DNA from: Lacinutrix sp. C3R15
Lineage (GTDB): Bacteria; Bacteroidota; Bacteroidia; Flavobacteriales; Flavobacteriaceae
Assembly (NCBI RefSeq): GCF_018860825.1
Contig: NZ_JAHKPZ010000034.1
Coordinates: 345,768-409,767, forward strand
Direction of reading: 5' to 3'
DNA: 64,000 nucleotides
The position numbers were made by a program, and so were the translations under genes. The notes below the pieces were generated by a model. The model saw only the letters and a list, made by a program, of their open reading frames with translations, searched no databases and was not told the origin of the DNA. Below, in pieces: positions 16,484 through 25,828 of this stretch. The first letter of the stretch is position 1. Every line of letters starts with the position of its first letter.

Positions 16484-17380
16484 GTTCTTAATCACTCTTA
16501 CTGTTTCTGTAGTAGTACCTATTGTTACTTTAACAAAGTAAGCACCTGCTTGTAAGTTAGACATATCAACATCTGTACTTACAGTATTAGGAGCAGTACG
16601 TAGTACTTCTTGCCCTAACATGTTGTAAACAGCTATGTTTTCTATATCTTTTTGTGCTTTTAAAGTTAAGTTATCATTCACTGGATTTGGATAGTAAGAA
16701 AACTCTATACCATTATCAAAATCTTGTGCAGATAATGTAACACATGAAACAGCTAAATCAAAATCACCATTATTTGAACTCCAACCTTCTACCATTATAT
16801 AGTATGTAGTTGCTCCATCTGAAGTAAATGTTATTTCTGATTGTGGAGAACATACTCCTGAAGCATCATCATTAAATGCTACTTGTGTTCCTCCACATGC
16901 ATCAAATACTCTAATATAAGTATCATATCCAGAACCACATAAACTCGCTGTAATTTCATCACCATCACTAGTTCCTGCTAATACGTACCAAACATCATTA
17001 GAAGCATTATTACCACTGTCTGTTGCATATTCTGTAGACCCACTTACTGTGTCTCCACAGCTGATAGCTTCTGCATCAACACATTCGTCATTTGCAGGAA
17101 CAGGTCCAGATGTTGAAAAAGTGTAAGGACCAGACCAAGCACTTGTTTCTCCACCACAATCTGCTTGCACATAATATTCATATTCTGTTTCAGTTGTTAA
17201 ACCAGTTAAAGCATAAGGATTTGTAGTAATACCTGTTACCATTGTTCCTGCTCCTTGTGTTAATGGAGCTGTTCCCCATTCTATATTCCAAGTAGTTGCA
17301 GTTCCTGCTTCTGTCCATCCTAAATCCGCTGAAGTTTCTGTAACATTTGATGCTGTTAAAGTAGTTGGATCTGGACAAGA
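16484..17380. repeat. Long direct repeat, copy B (partner 8870-9760)
   Basis: This is the near-identical partner of the 3' half of T9SS gene 1. It covers the sorting domain, the last PPC-like domain and the Fn3 module before it. Limits are estimated by eye. Confidence 0.75.
16741..17105. repeat. Internal PPC-domain repeat, copy 1 (partner 18045-18410)
   Basis: About 360 bases coding the PPC-like domain (ANDECVDAEAISCGDTV ...) occur twice inside T9SS gene 4 with high base identity, which points to an internal duplication. Confidence 0.7.
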
Positions 17381-18044
17381 AGAAATAGACCATTCTAAAG
17401 TAAACTCACCTGAACCAGTACTGTAAGCAGATTGTACCCAATAAGCTGTTTGGTCTGAACCAGTTGTATTTGTAAATATTTCTGTGGTTGTATCTGGATC
17501 ATCTGTACAAGCTACTAACGTAGTACCAGGACATGCACCACCATATGCTAATCTATGTTTAGAGTCATATGCATTAGACGTTTGACCGATTACTAAAGTA
17601 GCTCCGTCTGGAACTAAAATAGAATAAACAACATCTGGAGCACTAGTATTTGTTAAACAATCTACAACAAAATCATTTCCTGCTAAAGCTGTAGTAGCTG
17701 TTAAAGGACTAACTTCTGCTCCTAAATCTATAACTCCAGAACAATTATCATTTGCTGGAGGAGGTAACGGACAAGTATATGTAAATGTACCTACTTCATA
17801 ATCACAAGCAGCATCAACTCCTGTTACATCAATAGTTACAGAATCTCCTGTATTATAAGGCCCTGTTGTTACCGTACCAACTGTTATAGGATATGTATTT
17901 ATTCCATCATCTAAAACGCTTCCTGCATCACCTGCATCAGAAATTACGTGATCTACGGTAAATGTTCCTGTTCCATCAGAATTACAAGAATCTACAATAG
18001 TAGAGCTATCAATAACCACAAAGGTACATGCTGGTGGTGGCACA

Positions 18045-18410
18045 CAAGTAATAGCTAAATCAAAATTACCATTATTTGAACTAAAACCTTCTACCATTAT
18101 ATAGTATGTAGTTGCTCCATCTGAAGTAAAGGTTACTTGAGATTGTGGAGAACACACTCCTGAAGCATCATCATTAAACGCTACTTCTGTTCCTCCACAT
18201 GCATCAAATATTCTGATATAGGTATCATAGTCTGATCCGCATAAACTAGCAGTTATTTCCTCACCATTAGCAGTTCCTGCTAACACATACCATACATCAT
18301 TAGAAGTATTATTACCACTGTCTGTTGCAAATTCTGTAGATCCAATTACTGTATCTCCACAGCTGATAGCTTCTGCATCAACACATTCGTCATTAGCAGG
18401 TACTGCAGAA
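18045..18410. repeat. Internal PPC-domain repeat, copy 2
   Basis: This is the second copy of the PPC-like domain in T9SS gene 4. It differs from copy 1 by scattered substitutions only, such as NTSND for NASND. Confidence 0.7.
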
Positions 18411-19204
18411 GAAAGAGTGGTAAAGCTATACTCTGTACATCCAGATGCATCACCTAATGCATTATAAGGTAAAATATTCACGAAATATTCTGTAGTTTCA
18501 GCTAAAGTTCCTAAAGCATAAGTAGTAACATCTCCTACATCAGTCGTTGCTAATACCTCAGAACCTCCACTTGTAGTACCAACAGTTAATTTATATCCAG
18601 AAGCACCACCAGATGCATCACTCCAAGTAATATTTCCATCAGTTGATGCAAAAATGTCCCCATTTGAAGGACTAGTTAACATTGCATCACAACTTGGTGG
18701 AGAGCTAGCAGAGTATGTTACTTCAACATCAATTGTAATTGTAATTGCATCTGACCAAGCATCATCATCATGAGATGTTATTGTTAATGATGAAAATCCT
18801 GTTATGTCATAACCATTAAATTCACTACCACAACCTGTAACAATTGCTCCACCATCTACAGATAAGTCAAACCCATACCAACTAGATGCATCTGCTGAAC
18901 ACCAAAAAGAAGTCAAAGAACCAGCAGCATTAACAAGCTGCATAGAAGTAGGAGTATTCCCTGCATTACAAGTGATATCTGCTACGTTAATTGATAATAC
19001 AGTTGGACCATCATCCTGTCCTGATACTGTAAAAGTTTATGTACATGTACTCTGAGCTACAGCTCCTAAGTAACAAAATACAATAAAAAATAATAAAGTA
19101 ATTTTTTTCATATAAATTGGTTTTTGTTAATAAGTTAATATTCAATAGCATAAAGACTAAAACTATTAATAATAATTAGAGTAAAAAGCTAAAAAAATAA
19201 AAAT

Positions 19205-19231
19205 CAGATAAAATGTAAGAAAATACCGACC
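19205..19231 (-). promoter_or_regulatory. Shared upstream element of T9SS genes, diverged copy 4
   Basis: The plus strand reads AGATAAAA ... AAAATACCGACC, a weaker version of the element found before genes 1-3, at the corresponding distance (core about 116 bases) before the ATG of the interrupted gene 4. Confidence 0.3.
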
Positions 19232-19342
19232 AAATGCAATGCAAACCTTAAAACTACATGCAACATAAACTATATAACATTAAAAACAAGATGTTTAAAC
19301 AGTATTGAACACTTGTAATTGAATACAAAATAAAAGCACAAA

Positions 19343-19372
19343 AAAAGGCTTTGTTGTTAAACAAAGCCTTTT
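19343..19372 (-). terminator. Intrinsic terminator of T9SS gene 5
   Basis: AAAAGGCTTTGTT (19343-19355) pairs perfectly with AACAAAGCCTTTT (19360-19372) around loop GTTA. On the minus strand a T run follows. The sequence is unrelated to the GCCACCT hairpins of genes 1-4. Confidence 0.9.
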
Positions 19373-19409
19373 ACTATTAAAAAAGTATATACTACTTTTC
19401 TATAGGTTT

Positions 19410-22103
19410 CTATTCTTTAATTACATGAATAGTTTTTGTTTGATTATTTATAGAAACTTGAACAATATATGCTCCTGCTTGTAAGCTAGACATATCAATA
19501 TTTTGAATATTAGTTTCAGTAACATTTATAATGCGTTGTCCTAACATATTAAACACACTTACTTTTTCAACACCTACATTAGTATTAAAGTTTAAAGTTT
19601 CTTTTATAGGATTTGGATAATAACTAAATCCTTCAAAACTATTATCTTCTATTGCAAGAGTTGATGGAGACCAAGCACAGATATCAAAAGACCCTTTAGT
19701 ATTATCTCCAAATTCCCATACTCTAATAAACAATGTATCACCAGGAGTTAAACCTGTTAACTCAATTAAAGAGAAAAGACCTACACCATCATCATCATCA
19801 CAAGCAACCTCAACTAAAGCTCCAGAAACACCAGAATAAACTGTCATTACGGTATCACTAATTGGATTTGCTCCTGTTGAAGAAGTAGTTTCTACTGTTA
19901 CTTCTCCTGTGCTAGGTACTATAACTTTAAACCATACGTCTCCTTCTGGAGTACCGCAAGATGCTTCTGCTTCTGCTGAGTCTGTTGCACCAACATTGGT
20001 TGCTACCGTTTTACCATCACACATAGTATCTCCAATAGTTAACTCAATAGCCCCAGGAACTTCATCGTTTACTGGAGGACAAGCAAAATCAAATGAACCT
20101 ACAGTTGCATCACAATTAATATCAGCATGCCATACATCAATAGTTATAGAGGTAGCATCTGCTACATAAGGTCCAGTTGTTACTATACCTACAACTACAG
20201 GATACGTATTAACTCCATCAAATAATAAACTTCCAGCTGGATCTCCAGCATCAGAAATTACGTGATCAATTGTAAATGTTCCATTAACACAATCTGGTAC
20301 AATAGTTGAGCTATCTACAGTAACTGGAGTACATGTTGGTACTACTGCACAAGTTAATGTAATATCAATAGTGCCAGTTTCAGTACTTCCACTAGAATAG
20401 TGAGCTACATATACATAATACGTTTCATTAAGAACTGAGGCAAAAGTATGCGTTTCATTTCCAACTGATTGATCATCACAATTTACATTTACTAAGGCAC
20501 CACAAGCACCACTAGTAAGAGCAACTTCATGGTCAAAACTAGCATCAACAGATACTGTCATATCACCACCAGTTCCTGTAAAAGTAAACCATATACCATT
20601 ATCTCCCATTGAACAACCACTACCTTCTTGGTTACCTGTAGAACCTTCTGAGGTTGCATTAATTGTATCACCACAAGCTATTGGAGTAGCATTAGCACAA
20701 TCTATATTAGTTGGTGCTGGTGGTGGACAAGTATAATCAAAAGAACCAAGTACAAAATCACAATCAGGATCTACTCCAGTTACCTGTAAATTTACAGTTT
20801 CTCCACTAAGATAAGGACCAGTTGTTACTGTACCTACAGTTAATGGATACGTATTGGTTCCATCTTCTAAAACAGTTCCAGCATCACCAGCATTTGATAC
20901 TACGTGATCAATAGTAAAAGTACCTGTACCATCAGGATTACAATTTTCTACAATAGTAGAACTATCAATAATAGCTTGTGTACATGTTGGTGGATCTGTA
21001 CATGTAAGATCTAAAGTAAAGGCTGCTGTACCAGAATAATCAAAGATTCTAACAATATATGTTCCAGCTGCTGGAGTATCTAAAAATACTTCCTCTGGGT
21101 TACCACTATCACTACATTCTATAGCAGTAAGATCGTTACAAGATCCTGAGTAAATAAATACAACTCCATCTAAACCAGTTTCACCAGCAGGTTGATCAAG
21201 ACTTACGGTATAACTACTAGTACCATTTGCAACGAATGAATAAAACAAATCTAATGGGTTTGATGAAGTGTATGAACCACAAGTAGCACTAAGACCAGAT
21301 ACTGTTGCGTTTTCAGTGTTACCATTTATTGTTATTCCACAGTCTAATGGAAGCGCTCCATCACAGTTATCATTTACTGGAGGGTCAACTAGAGGCGAGG
21401 TATATTCAAGTGTCACCCATTCACTAACATCACCAACTCCACATATTGCACGAACCCAATACAATTTAGTTTCCCCTGGATCATGACCAAAAGTTGCAGC
21501 AGCTTGAGAAACTAGTACTGGATTATCTGGTTCTGTTGCATCTGGCTGAGTAATACCAACTTCCCAAGAAGTTTCATCTCCTCCTGCAGTCCAAGTAAAC
21601 TCTGTAGTTGTTGTTGATTGTGTTGTTGGTGCAAAATTTGTTGGTACTGGGCAATCTGGTGCAGGTGTAAAAGTCAATGTCCAATCAAATGGACCAGCTG
21701 ACCATTCATCAGACCATTCAATATAGTAATCATTTCCTGCTACTACTGCATAATTAAGAACTTCAGAAGCATAAAAACTACCTGAACCTAAATCACAGGA
21801 GTCATCATTTGCAACTATATCTGTAAATGCTCCACATGCACCTGATCCAACAGCTAAATCGGTATCAGCTCCACCTAAACAAGAGTATACATCGATAGTT
21901 CCATCTGCAGTTGCTGTATAAACAAACCATGCGGCATTGTCACCACTTGGTAGCGTCATATCTGCGCTAAAAGTACCGTCTGTAATTGTTGTTCCTGTAA
22001 TTGTTCCTGGTGTTACAGCTGTAGCTGTAGCACAAGTGTCTTGGGCATGACTTTGCCAACAAAAAGCAATCATGACCATCAATAGAAATGTAAATTTTTT
22101 CAT
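19410..22103 (-). CDS. T9SS-secreted multi-domain adhesin-like protein 5 (PPC-like repeats)
   Basis: This 897-residue secreted protein is the first of the array in transcription order. The signal peptide ends QSHAQ (about residue 21). PPC-like beta domains lie at about 22-150, 245-370, 470-585 and 685-815 (VNDNCDGALPLDCG, IDCANATPIACGDT, VNDEVPGAIELTIGDT). Between them are an Fn3-like module (about 152-238) and two copies of a Cys-containing domain with the shared phrase TIDHV.S.AGD (about 375-465 and 590-680), also present in gene 4. The type A sorting domain at 825-897 is clearly more diverged than those of genes 1-4 (YYPNPIKETLNF). No catalytic site was found. It is probably the oldest member, or one outside the recent exchange of 3' ends. 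Confidence 0.88.
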   Translation of the reverse strand: MKKFTFLLMVMIAFCWQSHAQDTCATATAVTPGTITGTTITDGTFSADMTLPSGDNAAWFVYTATADGTIDVYSCLGGADTDLAVGSGACGAFTDIVANDDSCDLGSGSFYASEVLNYAVVAGNDYYIEWSDEWSAGPFDWTLTFTPAPDCPVPTNFAPTTQSTTTTEFTWTAGGDETSWEVGITQPDATEPDNPVLVSQAAATFGHDPGETKLYWVRAICGVGDVSEWVTLEYTSPLVDPPVNDNCDGALPLDCGITINGNTENATVSGLSATCGSYTSSNPLDLFYSFVANGTSSYTVSLDQPAGETGLDGVVFIYSGSCNDLTAIECSDSGNPEEVFLDTPAAGTYIVRIFDYSGTAAFTLDLTCTDPPTCTQAIIDSSTIVENCNPDGTGTFTIDHVVSNAGDAGTVLEDGTNTYPLTVGTVTTGPYLSGETVNLQVTGVDPDCDFVLGSFDYTCPPPAPTNIDCANATPIACGDTINATSEGSTGNQEGSGCSMGDNGIWFTFTGTGGDMTVSVDASFDHEVALTSGACGALVNVNCDDQSVGNETHTFASVLNETYYVYVAHYSSGSTETGTIDITLTCAVVPTCTPVTVDSSTIVPDCVNGTFTIDHVISDAGDPAGSLLFDGVNTYPVVVGIVTTGPYVADATSITIDVWHADINCDATVGSFDFACPPVNDEVPGAIELTIGDTMCDGKTVATNVGATDSAEAEASCGTPEGDVWFKVIVPSTGEVTVETTSSTGANPISDTVMTVYSGVSGALVEVACDDDDGVGLFSLIELTGLTPGDTLFIRVWEFGDNTKGSFDICAWSPSTLAIEDNSFEGFSYYPNPIKETLNFNTNVGVEKVSVFNMLGQRIINVTETNIQNIDMSSLQAGAYIVQVSINNQTKTIHVIKE

Positions 22104-22221
22104 TTTTTTGGTTTTTTAGTTAATAAATTGATTAATAGATATGCAATCTATTCATTATTAGTCAATTAGAAACCAAAACCTAGAAATAATCAATTAACAA
22201 ATCGATTAAAAACAAAAAAAC

Positions 22222-22239
22222 CCGTTAAAGGTTTAACGG
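22222..22239 (-). terminator. Intrinsic terminator downstream of fabI
   Basis: CCGTTAA (22222-22228) and TTAACGG (22233-22239) form a stem with a 4-base loop. On the minus strand it is followed by a T run (plus-strand A run 22214-22220). It lies between the fabI stop and the start of T9SS gene 5. Confidence 0.75.
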
Positions 22240-22297
22240 ATTTTAATTTATTCAGTATGTAATTTATTGATAAATCAATAAAACTGTTAATTTGTTA

Positions 22298-23110
22298 TTA
22301 TTTTCCTACAAAAGCTTCCATCACTTCATCACTTACTCCTACATTATTAAAGCCTCCGTCATGAAATAAATTTTGTAGCGTAACCATTTTTGTAAGATCA
22401 CTAAACATAGCTACTGTATAATTAGCACAATCTAATGCAGTTGCATTACCTAATGGAGCCATTTTATCTGCATAAGCAATAAACCCATCAAATCCTTTTA
22501 CACCAGAGCCTGCTGTAGTAGGTGTTGGTGATTGCGAAATAGTATTTACTCTAACTGTTTTGTCTTTACCCATGTAATACCCAAAACTACGAGCAATACT
22601 TTCTAGATATGCTTTATTATCTGCCATATCGTTATAATCTGGAAAAACACGCTGAGCTGCCATATAGGTTAGCGCAACAATACTTCCCCATTTATTCATA
22701 GCATCTTTTTTGTAAAGAGTTTGCATTACTTTATGAAAAGACATAGCAGAAATATCTGTTCCTTTTTGGGTCCAATCATAATTCTGGTTAGTATATGCAT
22801 TTCCTTTTCTTACATTAATAGACATACCAATAGAATGTAAAACAAAGTCTATTTTACCTCCTAAAATCTCCATAGATTTTTCTACAAGGTTTTCTAAATC
22901 TTCTAAAGAAGTAGCATCAGCAGGAATAACTTGAGCTCCTGTTTTTTCTGCTAAGGCATTAATTGTTCCCATTCTTAATGCAACAGGAGCATTAGTTAAT
23001 ACAAAGGTTCCTCCTTCTTCATGAACGCGTTCTGCTGTTTTCCATGCTATTGAGTTTTCATCTAAGGCGCCAAATATGATTCCTTTTTTTCCTTTTAATA
23101 AATTGTACAT
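22298..23110 (-). CDS. fabI: Enoyl-[acyl-carrier-protein] reductase (NADH)
   Basis: FabI reduces trans-2-enoyl-ACP in the last step of each fatty-acid elongation cycle. The 270-residue protein is a short-chain dehydrogenase with the nucleotide-binding start KKGIIFGALDENSIAWK and the FabI-specific catalytic Y-x6-K (YNDMADNK). The segment RVNTISQSPTPTTAGSG corresponds to the substrate-binding loop. The length is normal for Bacteroidetes FabI. It has its own promoter element (TATATTTG at 23155-23162) and terminator, so it appears to be transcribed apart from recN upstream. Confidence 0.93.
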   Translation of the reverse strand: MYNLLKGKKGIIFGALDENSIAWKTAERVHEEGGTFVLTNAPVALRMGTINALAEKTGAQVIPADATSLEDLENLVEKSMEILGGKIDFVLHSIGMSINVRKGNAYTNQNYDWTQKGTDISAMSFHKVMQTLYKKDAMNKWGSIVALTYMAAQRVFPDYNDMADNKAYLESIARSFGYYMGKDKTVRVNTISQSPTPTTAGSGVKGFDGFIAYADKMAPLGNATALDCANYTVAMFSDLTKMVTLQNLFHDGGFNNVGVSDEVMEAFVGK

Positions 23111-23154
23111 ATTTAATATGTTATTTGGTATGGTTAATTTTATAAATTGATGGT

Positions 23155-23162
23155 CAAATATA
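23155..23162 (-). promoter_or_regulatory. -7 promoter element TATATTTG of fabI
   Basis: The minus strand reads TATATTTG, a perfect TAnnTTTG, 44 bases before the fabI ATG. No convincing TTG -33 element was found at the usual distance. Confidence 0.5.
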
Positions 23163-23226
23163 ACTAAATTAATATTTATGAGGTATCTAATATTAAGGAT
23201 TTAGTTATGCTTACATAATAAGCTTT

Positions 23227-24879
23227 TTAATTAAGTAATTGTTTTGCGTGTGCCATAGCAGAGGCCGAAACCTCAAGACCTCCTAGCATTTGTGCTATTT
23301 CTACAACACGTTTGTCATGAGTTAATTTTACTAAATTTGTTGTTGTTACTTCTTCAATATCTTCTTTATACACTTTAAAATGTGTATGTCCTTTTGCTGC
23401 AATTTGTGGCAAGTGTGTTATTGCAAATACTTGCATGGTTTTACTCATGTTTTGCATAATATCTGCCATTTTATTTGCAATCTCACCAGAAACTCCTGTA
23501 TCTATCTCATCAAACATTATAGTTGGCAATTGTATATAATTAGATAAAATAGATTTTATTGCTAGCATAATTCTTGCTAACTCTCCTCCTGATGCTGCTT
23601 TTTTAAGTGCATTAAACTGCCCTCCTTTATTTGCTGAAAACATAAAAGACAATTGATCTTTACCATTATACGTATAGTCTTTTGCCAAGGTTACTTCTAT
23701 TTTAAATTGTGCATTTGGCATTCCTAAATCGCTCAAAATACTTTCTAGTTGCTTGATAAGCGAAGGAATTGTTTTGTGTCTTTTATCGTGAATGGTTTTA
23801 GAAATTGCGTCTAATTTTTTAGAGACTATTTGTATTTCTTTTTGCTTCTGATTTATGCTTTCTTCTAAATTTTCTGTTGCCGAAACTTTTTGAGATAATT
23901 CTTCTTTTATACTAATTAAGTCTGAAACATTTTCCGCTACATGCTTTTGCATTAAATTATGTAGCATTTGCAATTTTGCATTTACTACTTCTAACCTTTT
24001 TGGATCTGCATCTAAGTTTTCTTGAAGCGTTTCTATTTCTGCAAAAGTATCATCTAATTCAATAAGACTACTATTTACTCTTGTAAATAAATTTTGGTAG
24101 GTATTAGAATAAGTAGATAGTTTTTGTAACGTATTTTTTAATTGGGTTAATAGATTAAGAATACCTAAATCATCATCTTGTAATAATTGATGTGAGTGTG
24201 TTAATTTTTCTTGAATTTCTTCAATATTATTCAAGGTTTCATATTCTTCTTCTAAAGATTCTAATTCGCCATCTACAAGATTTGCTTCATTTAGTTCTTT
24301 TAGTAAAAAGGTATTATAATCTTGTTCTTTTAGCGCTTCGGCTTGAAATGCATTAAGTTCTTTTAATTCTTTTTGAAGCTTTTTAAAGCTTTGCAATTCT
24401 GTTTGATAGTTTTGTAAATTAGCTTTATTACTTGCTAAAGCATCAATGATTTGAAATTGAAAATCATCATCTACCAATTGCATGGTTTGGTTTTGCGAGT
24501 GTACATCTATTAAATGGTTACCCAACACTTGCAAGGTGTTTAGATTTACTGGAGTATCATTTACAAAGGCTCTAGATTTACCTGAAGGCAGTATTTCTCT
24601 TCTAATTATGGTTTGTGTTTCAAAATCTAAGTCTTTGGCTTTAAAAAGGTTTTCTAATTTATAGCTTTCAATATTAAAAACGGCTTCAATAACACATTTT
24701 TTATCTGTATTTTTTAGACTGCTTAAGTCTGCACGTTTTCCTAAAATTAAAGACAAACCACCTAATAAAATGGATTTTCCAGCTCCTGTTTCTCCTGTAA
24801 TTATAGTAAACCCTTGGTTAAAATCAACCAAAAGCGTATCTATTAAAGCGTAATTTTTTATGGATAGAGAGGTTAGCAT
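23227..24879 (-). CDS. recN: DNA repair protein RecN
   Basis: RecN is an SMC-like ATPase used in repair of double-strand breaks. The 550-residue protein has the Walker A loop TGAGKS near residue 30, a long central coiled-coil region (about 150-380) rich in Glu, Lys and Leu, and the C-terminal ABC signature (SGGELARIMLAIK) with Walker B (IMFDEIDTGVSGE). The length is typical. It lies 61 bases after the PorD-like gene on the same strand, in the conserved bamD-rpoZ-coaBC-porD-recN order of Bacteroidetes, and is probably part of that operon. Confidence 0.95.
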   Translation of the reverse strand: MLTSLSIKNYALIDTLLVDFNQGFTIITGETGAGKSILLGGLSLILGKRADLSSLKNTDKKCVIEAVFNIESYKLENLFKAKDLDFETQTIIRREILPSGKSRAFVNDTPVNLNTLQVLGNHLIDVHSQNQTMQLVDDDFQFQIIDALASNKANLQNYQTELQSFKKLQKELKELNAFQAEALKEQDYNTFLLKELNEANLVDGELESLEEEYETLNNIEEIQEKLTHSHQLLQDDDLGILNLLTQLKNTLQKLSTYSNTYQNLFTRVNSSLIELDDTFAEIETLQENLDADPKRLEVVNAKLQMLHNLMQKHVAENVSDLISIKEELSQKVSATENLEESINQKQKEIQIVSKKLDAISKTIHDKRHKTIPSLIKQLESILSDLGMPNAQFKIEVTLAKDYTYNGKDQLSFMFSANKGGQFNALKKAASGGELARIMLAIKSILSNYIQLPTIMFDEIDTGVSGEIANKMADIMQNMSKTMQVFAITHLPQIAAKGHTHFKVYKEDIEEVTTTNLVKLTHDKRVVEIAQMLGGLEVSASAMAHAKQLLN

Positions 24880-24940
24880 TTTTTTATAGTTTTAAGTGGC
24901 TACAAACAGTATTCTTGTATTGTTTGCAGTAAAAAAATAT

Positions 24941-25828
24941 TTAAAACTTAATGTTTCGCCATTTACTAGAATGCATTGGCGCTACTTTGTTTAATATAGC
25001 AGTTAATTCACTTATATCTACATTAGGTCCTCCTGAAAATATTTGTTCTATTTCATCTGCTTTTGCATCAAAAAAGGTTCTTGATAAAAAAGAATTTGGT
25101 CTTTGTCTGTGCAAAGCATCCATTTTAATAATAGCATTAGCAACTTCTGTTTTTGCCTGCTTATCATTTTCACTCATAGCATCTAAACCTAGTCGATGGT
25201 AATCATACAACACTTCTCTAAAGTCTTTATATGTTGGTGATAGTATATTGTCTATTAATACAAATCTAGTCTGTAAACCGTCTTCTAGCTTCCAACCACT
25301 AAACCCTTCTTGTTGCGAATAGTTTACTATATTTTGCGCTTGTTTAAAATAAACGTCTCCACCGTTTAATTTAAAAGTATCTGCATCTAAGCCCAACACC
25401 ATATATACATGAAAGGCTAATACCGAAACTAAATTAGACTGAAACTGATTAGGATTATAGATAAGATTTTGAAACTCTAAATACTTAAATGTAAAATCTT
25501 TATCATTAATATTATAAACTGGTGTTGTATAGCTAGAACCATAAACTGGTCTTGCAGATTGCACTTGTATTGAGGCATTAAAATTATCACTAGTTTGCCC
25601 AGTAACATTAATAACCATACTACACTCTATAAGCTCTTGAGATGTAAACTTTTTATTAGTCCATACCGTTTTGTTTACAAATTCATTAAGCTGTTTTTCT
25701 AAGGTTTTAAATATTTGTAAGTTTTCATTACCTGTTAATTGTGCATTTACTACTACGTTGCAGTTTATTTCTTGCGAAAAACCTACAAAACCAATACACA
25801 GTATAAGAACTAATAGTATGTTACGCAT
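24941..25828 (-). CDS. PorD-like T9SS-associated protein (DUF4835)
   Basis: This 295-residue exported protein has a signal peptide ending FVGFSQ (about residue 19) and belongs to the DUF4835 family, often called PorD and linked with the type IX secretion system. Recognised segments include QEINCNVVVNAQ at the mature N-terminus and the C-terminal HSSKWRNIKF. Its biochemical role is not known. The start overlaps the end of coaBC by 8 bases, so the two are translationally linked. In this window it is the only candidate T9SS component; the array at 8.9-22.1 kb is cargo. The PorD name is from family memory. Confidence 0.8.
   Translation of the reverse strand: MRNILLVLILCIGFVGFSQEINCNVVVNAQLTGNENLQIFKTLEKQLNEFVNKTVWTNKKFTSQELIECSMVINVTGQTSDNFNASIQVQSARPVYGSSYTTPVYNINDKDFTFKYLEFQNLIYNPNQFQSNLVSVLAFHVYMVLGLDADTFKLNGGDVYFKQAQNIVNYSQQEGFSGWKLEDGLQTRFVLIDNILSPTYKDFREVLYDYHRLGLDAMSENDKQAKTEVANAIIKMDALHRQRPNSFLSRTFFDAKADEIEQIFSGGPNVDISELTAILNKVAPMHSSKWRNIKF

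Larger units (their letters stand above)
16481..19111 (-). pseudogene. T9SS-secreted adhesin-like protein 4 (PPC, Fn3), interrupted by an in-frame stop after the signal peptide
   Basis: The ATG at 19111 starts a signal peptide like those of its neighbours (MKKITLLFFIVF ... AVAQ). Codon 25 is TAA (plus strand tta at 19037-19039), and the same frame then continues without a break to a sorting domain, 876 codons in all. The residues around the stop (STCT-stop-TFTVSG) suggest a tyrosine codon TAT/TAC changed to TAA. Without the signal peptide the remaining 820-residue ORF from 18943 could not be exported. Domains: N-terminal beta domain, Fn3-like (about 155-235), PPC (about 240-360), two further beta domains, Fn3, PPC and the type A sorting domain. 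The two PPC domains are near copies. It is called a pseudogene unless the stop is a sequencing error or is read through. Confidence 0.8.

Noticed and set aside
8861..22103. Regularly recurring sequences that could be taken for a CRISPR array or phase-variable repeat tract
   Set aside because: The repeats are long, coding and kilobases apart; there are no short direct repeats with unique spacers and no cas genes.
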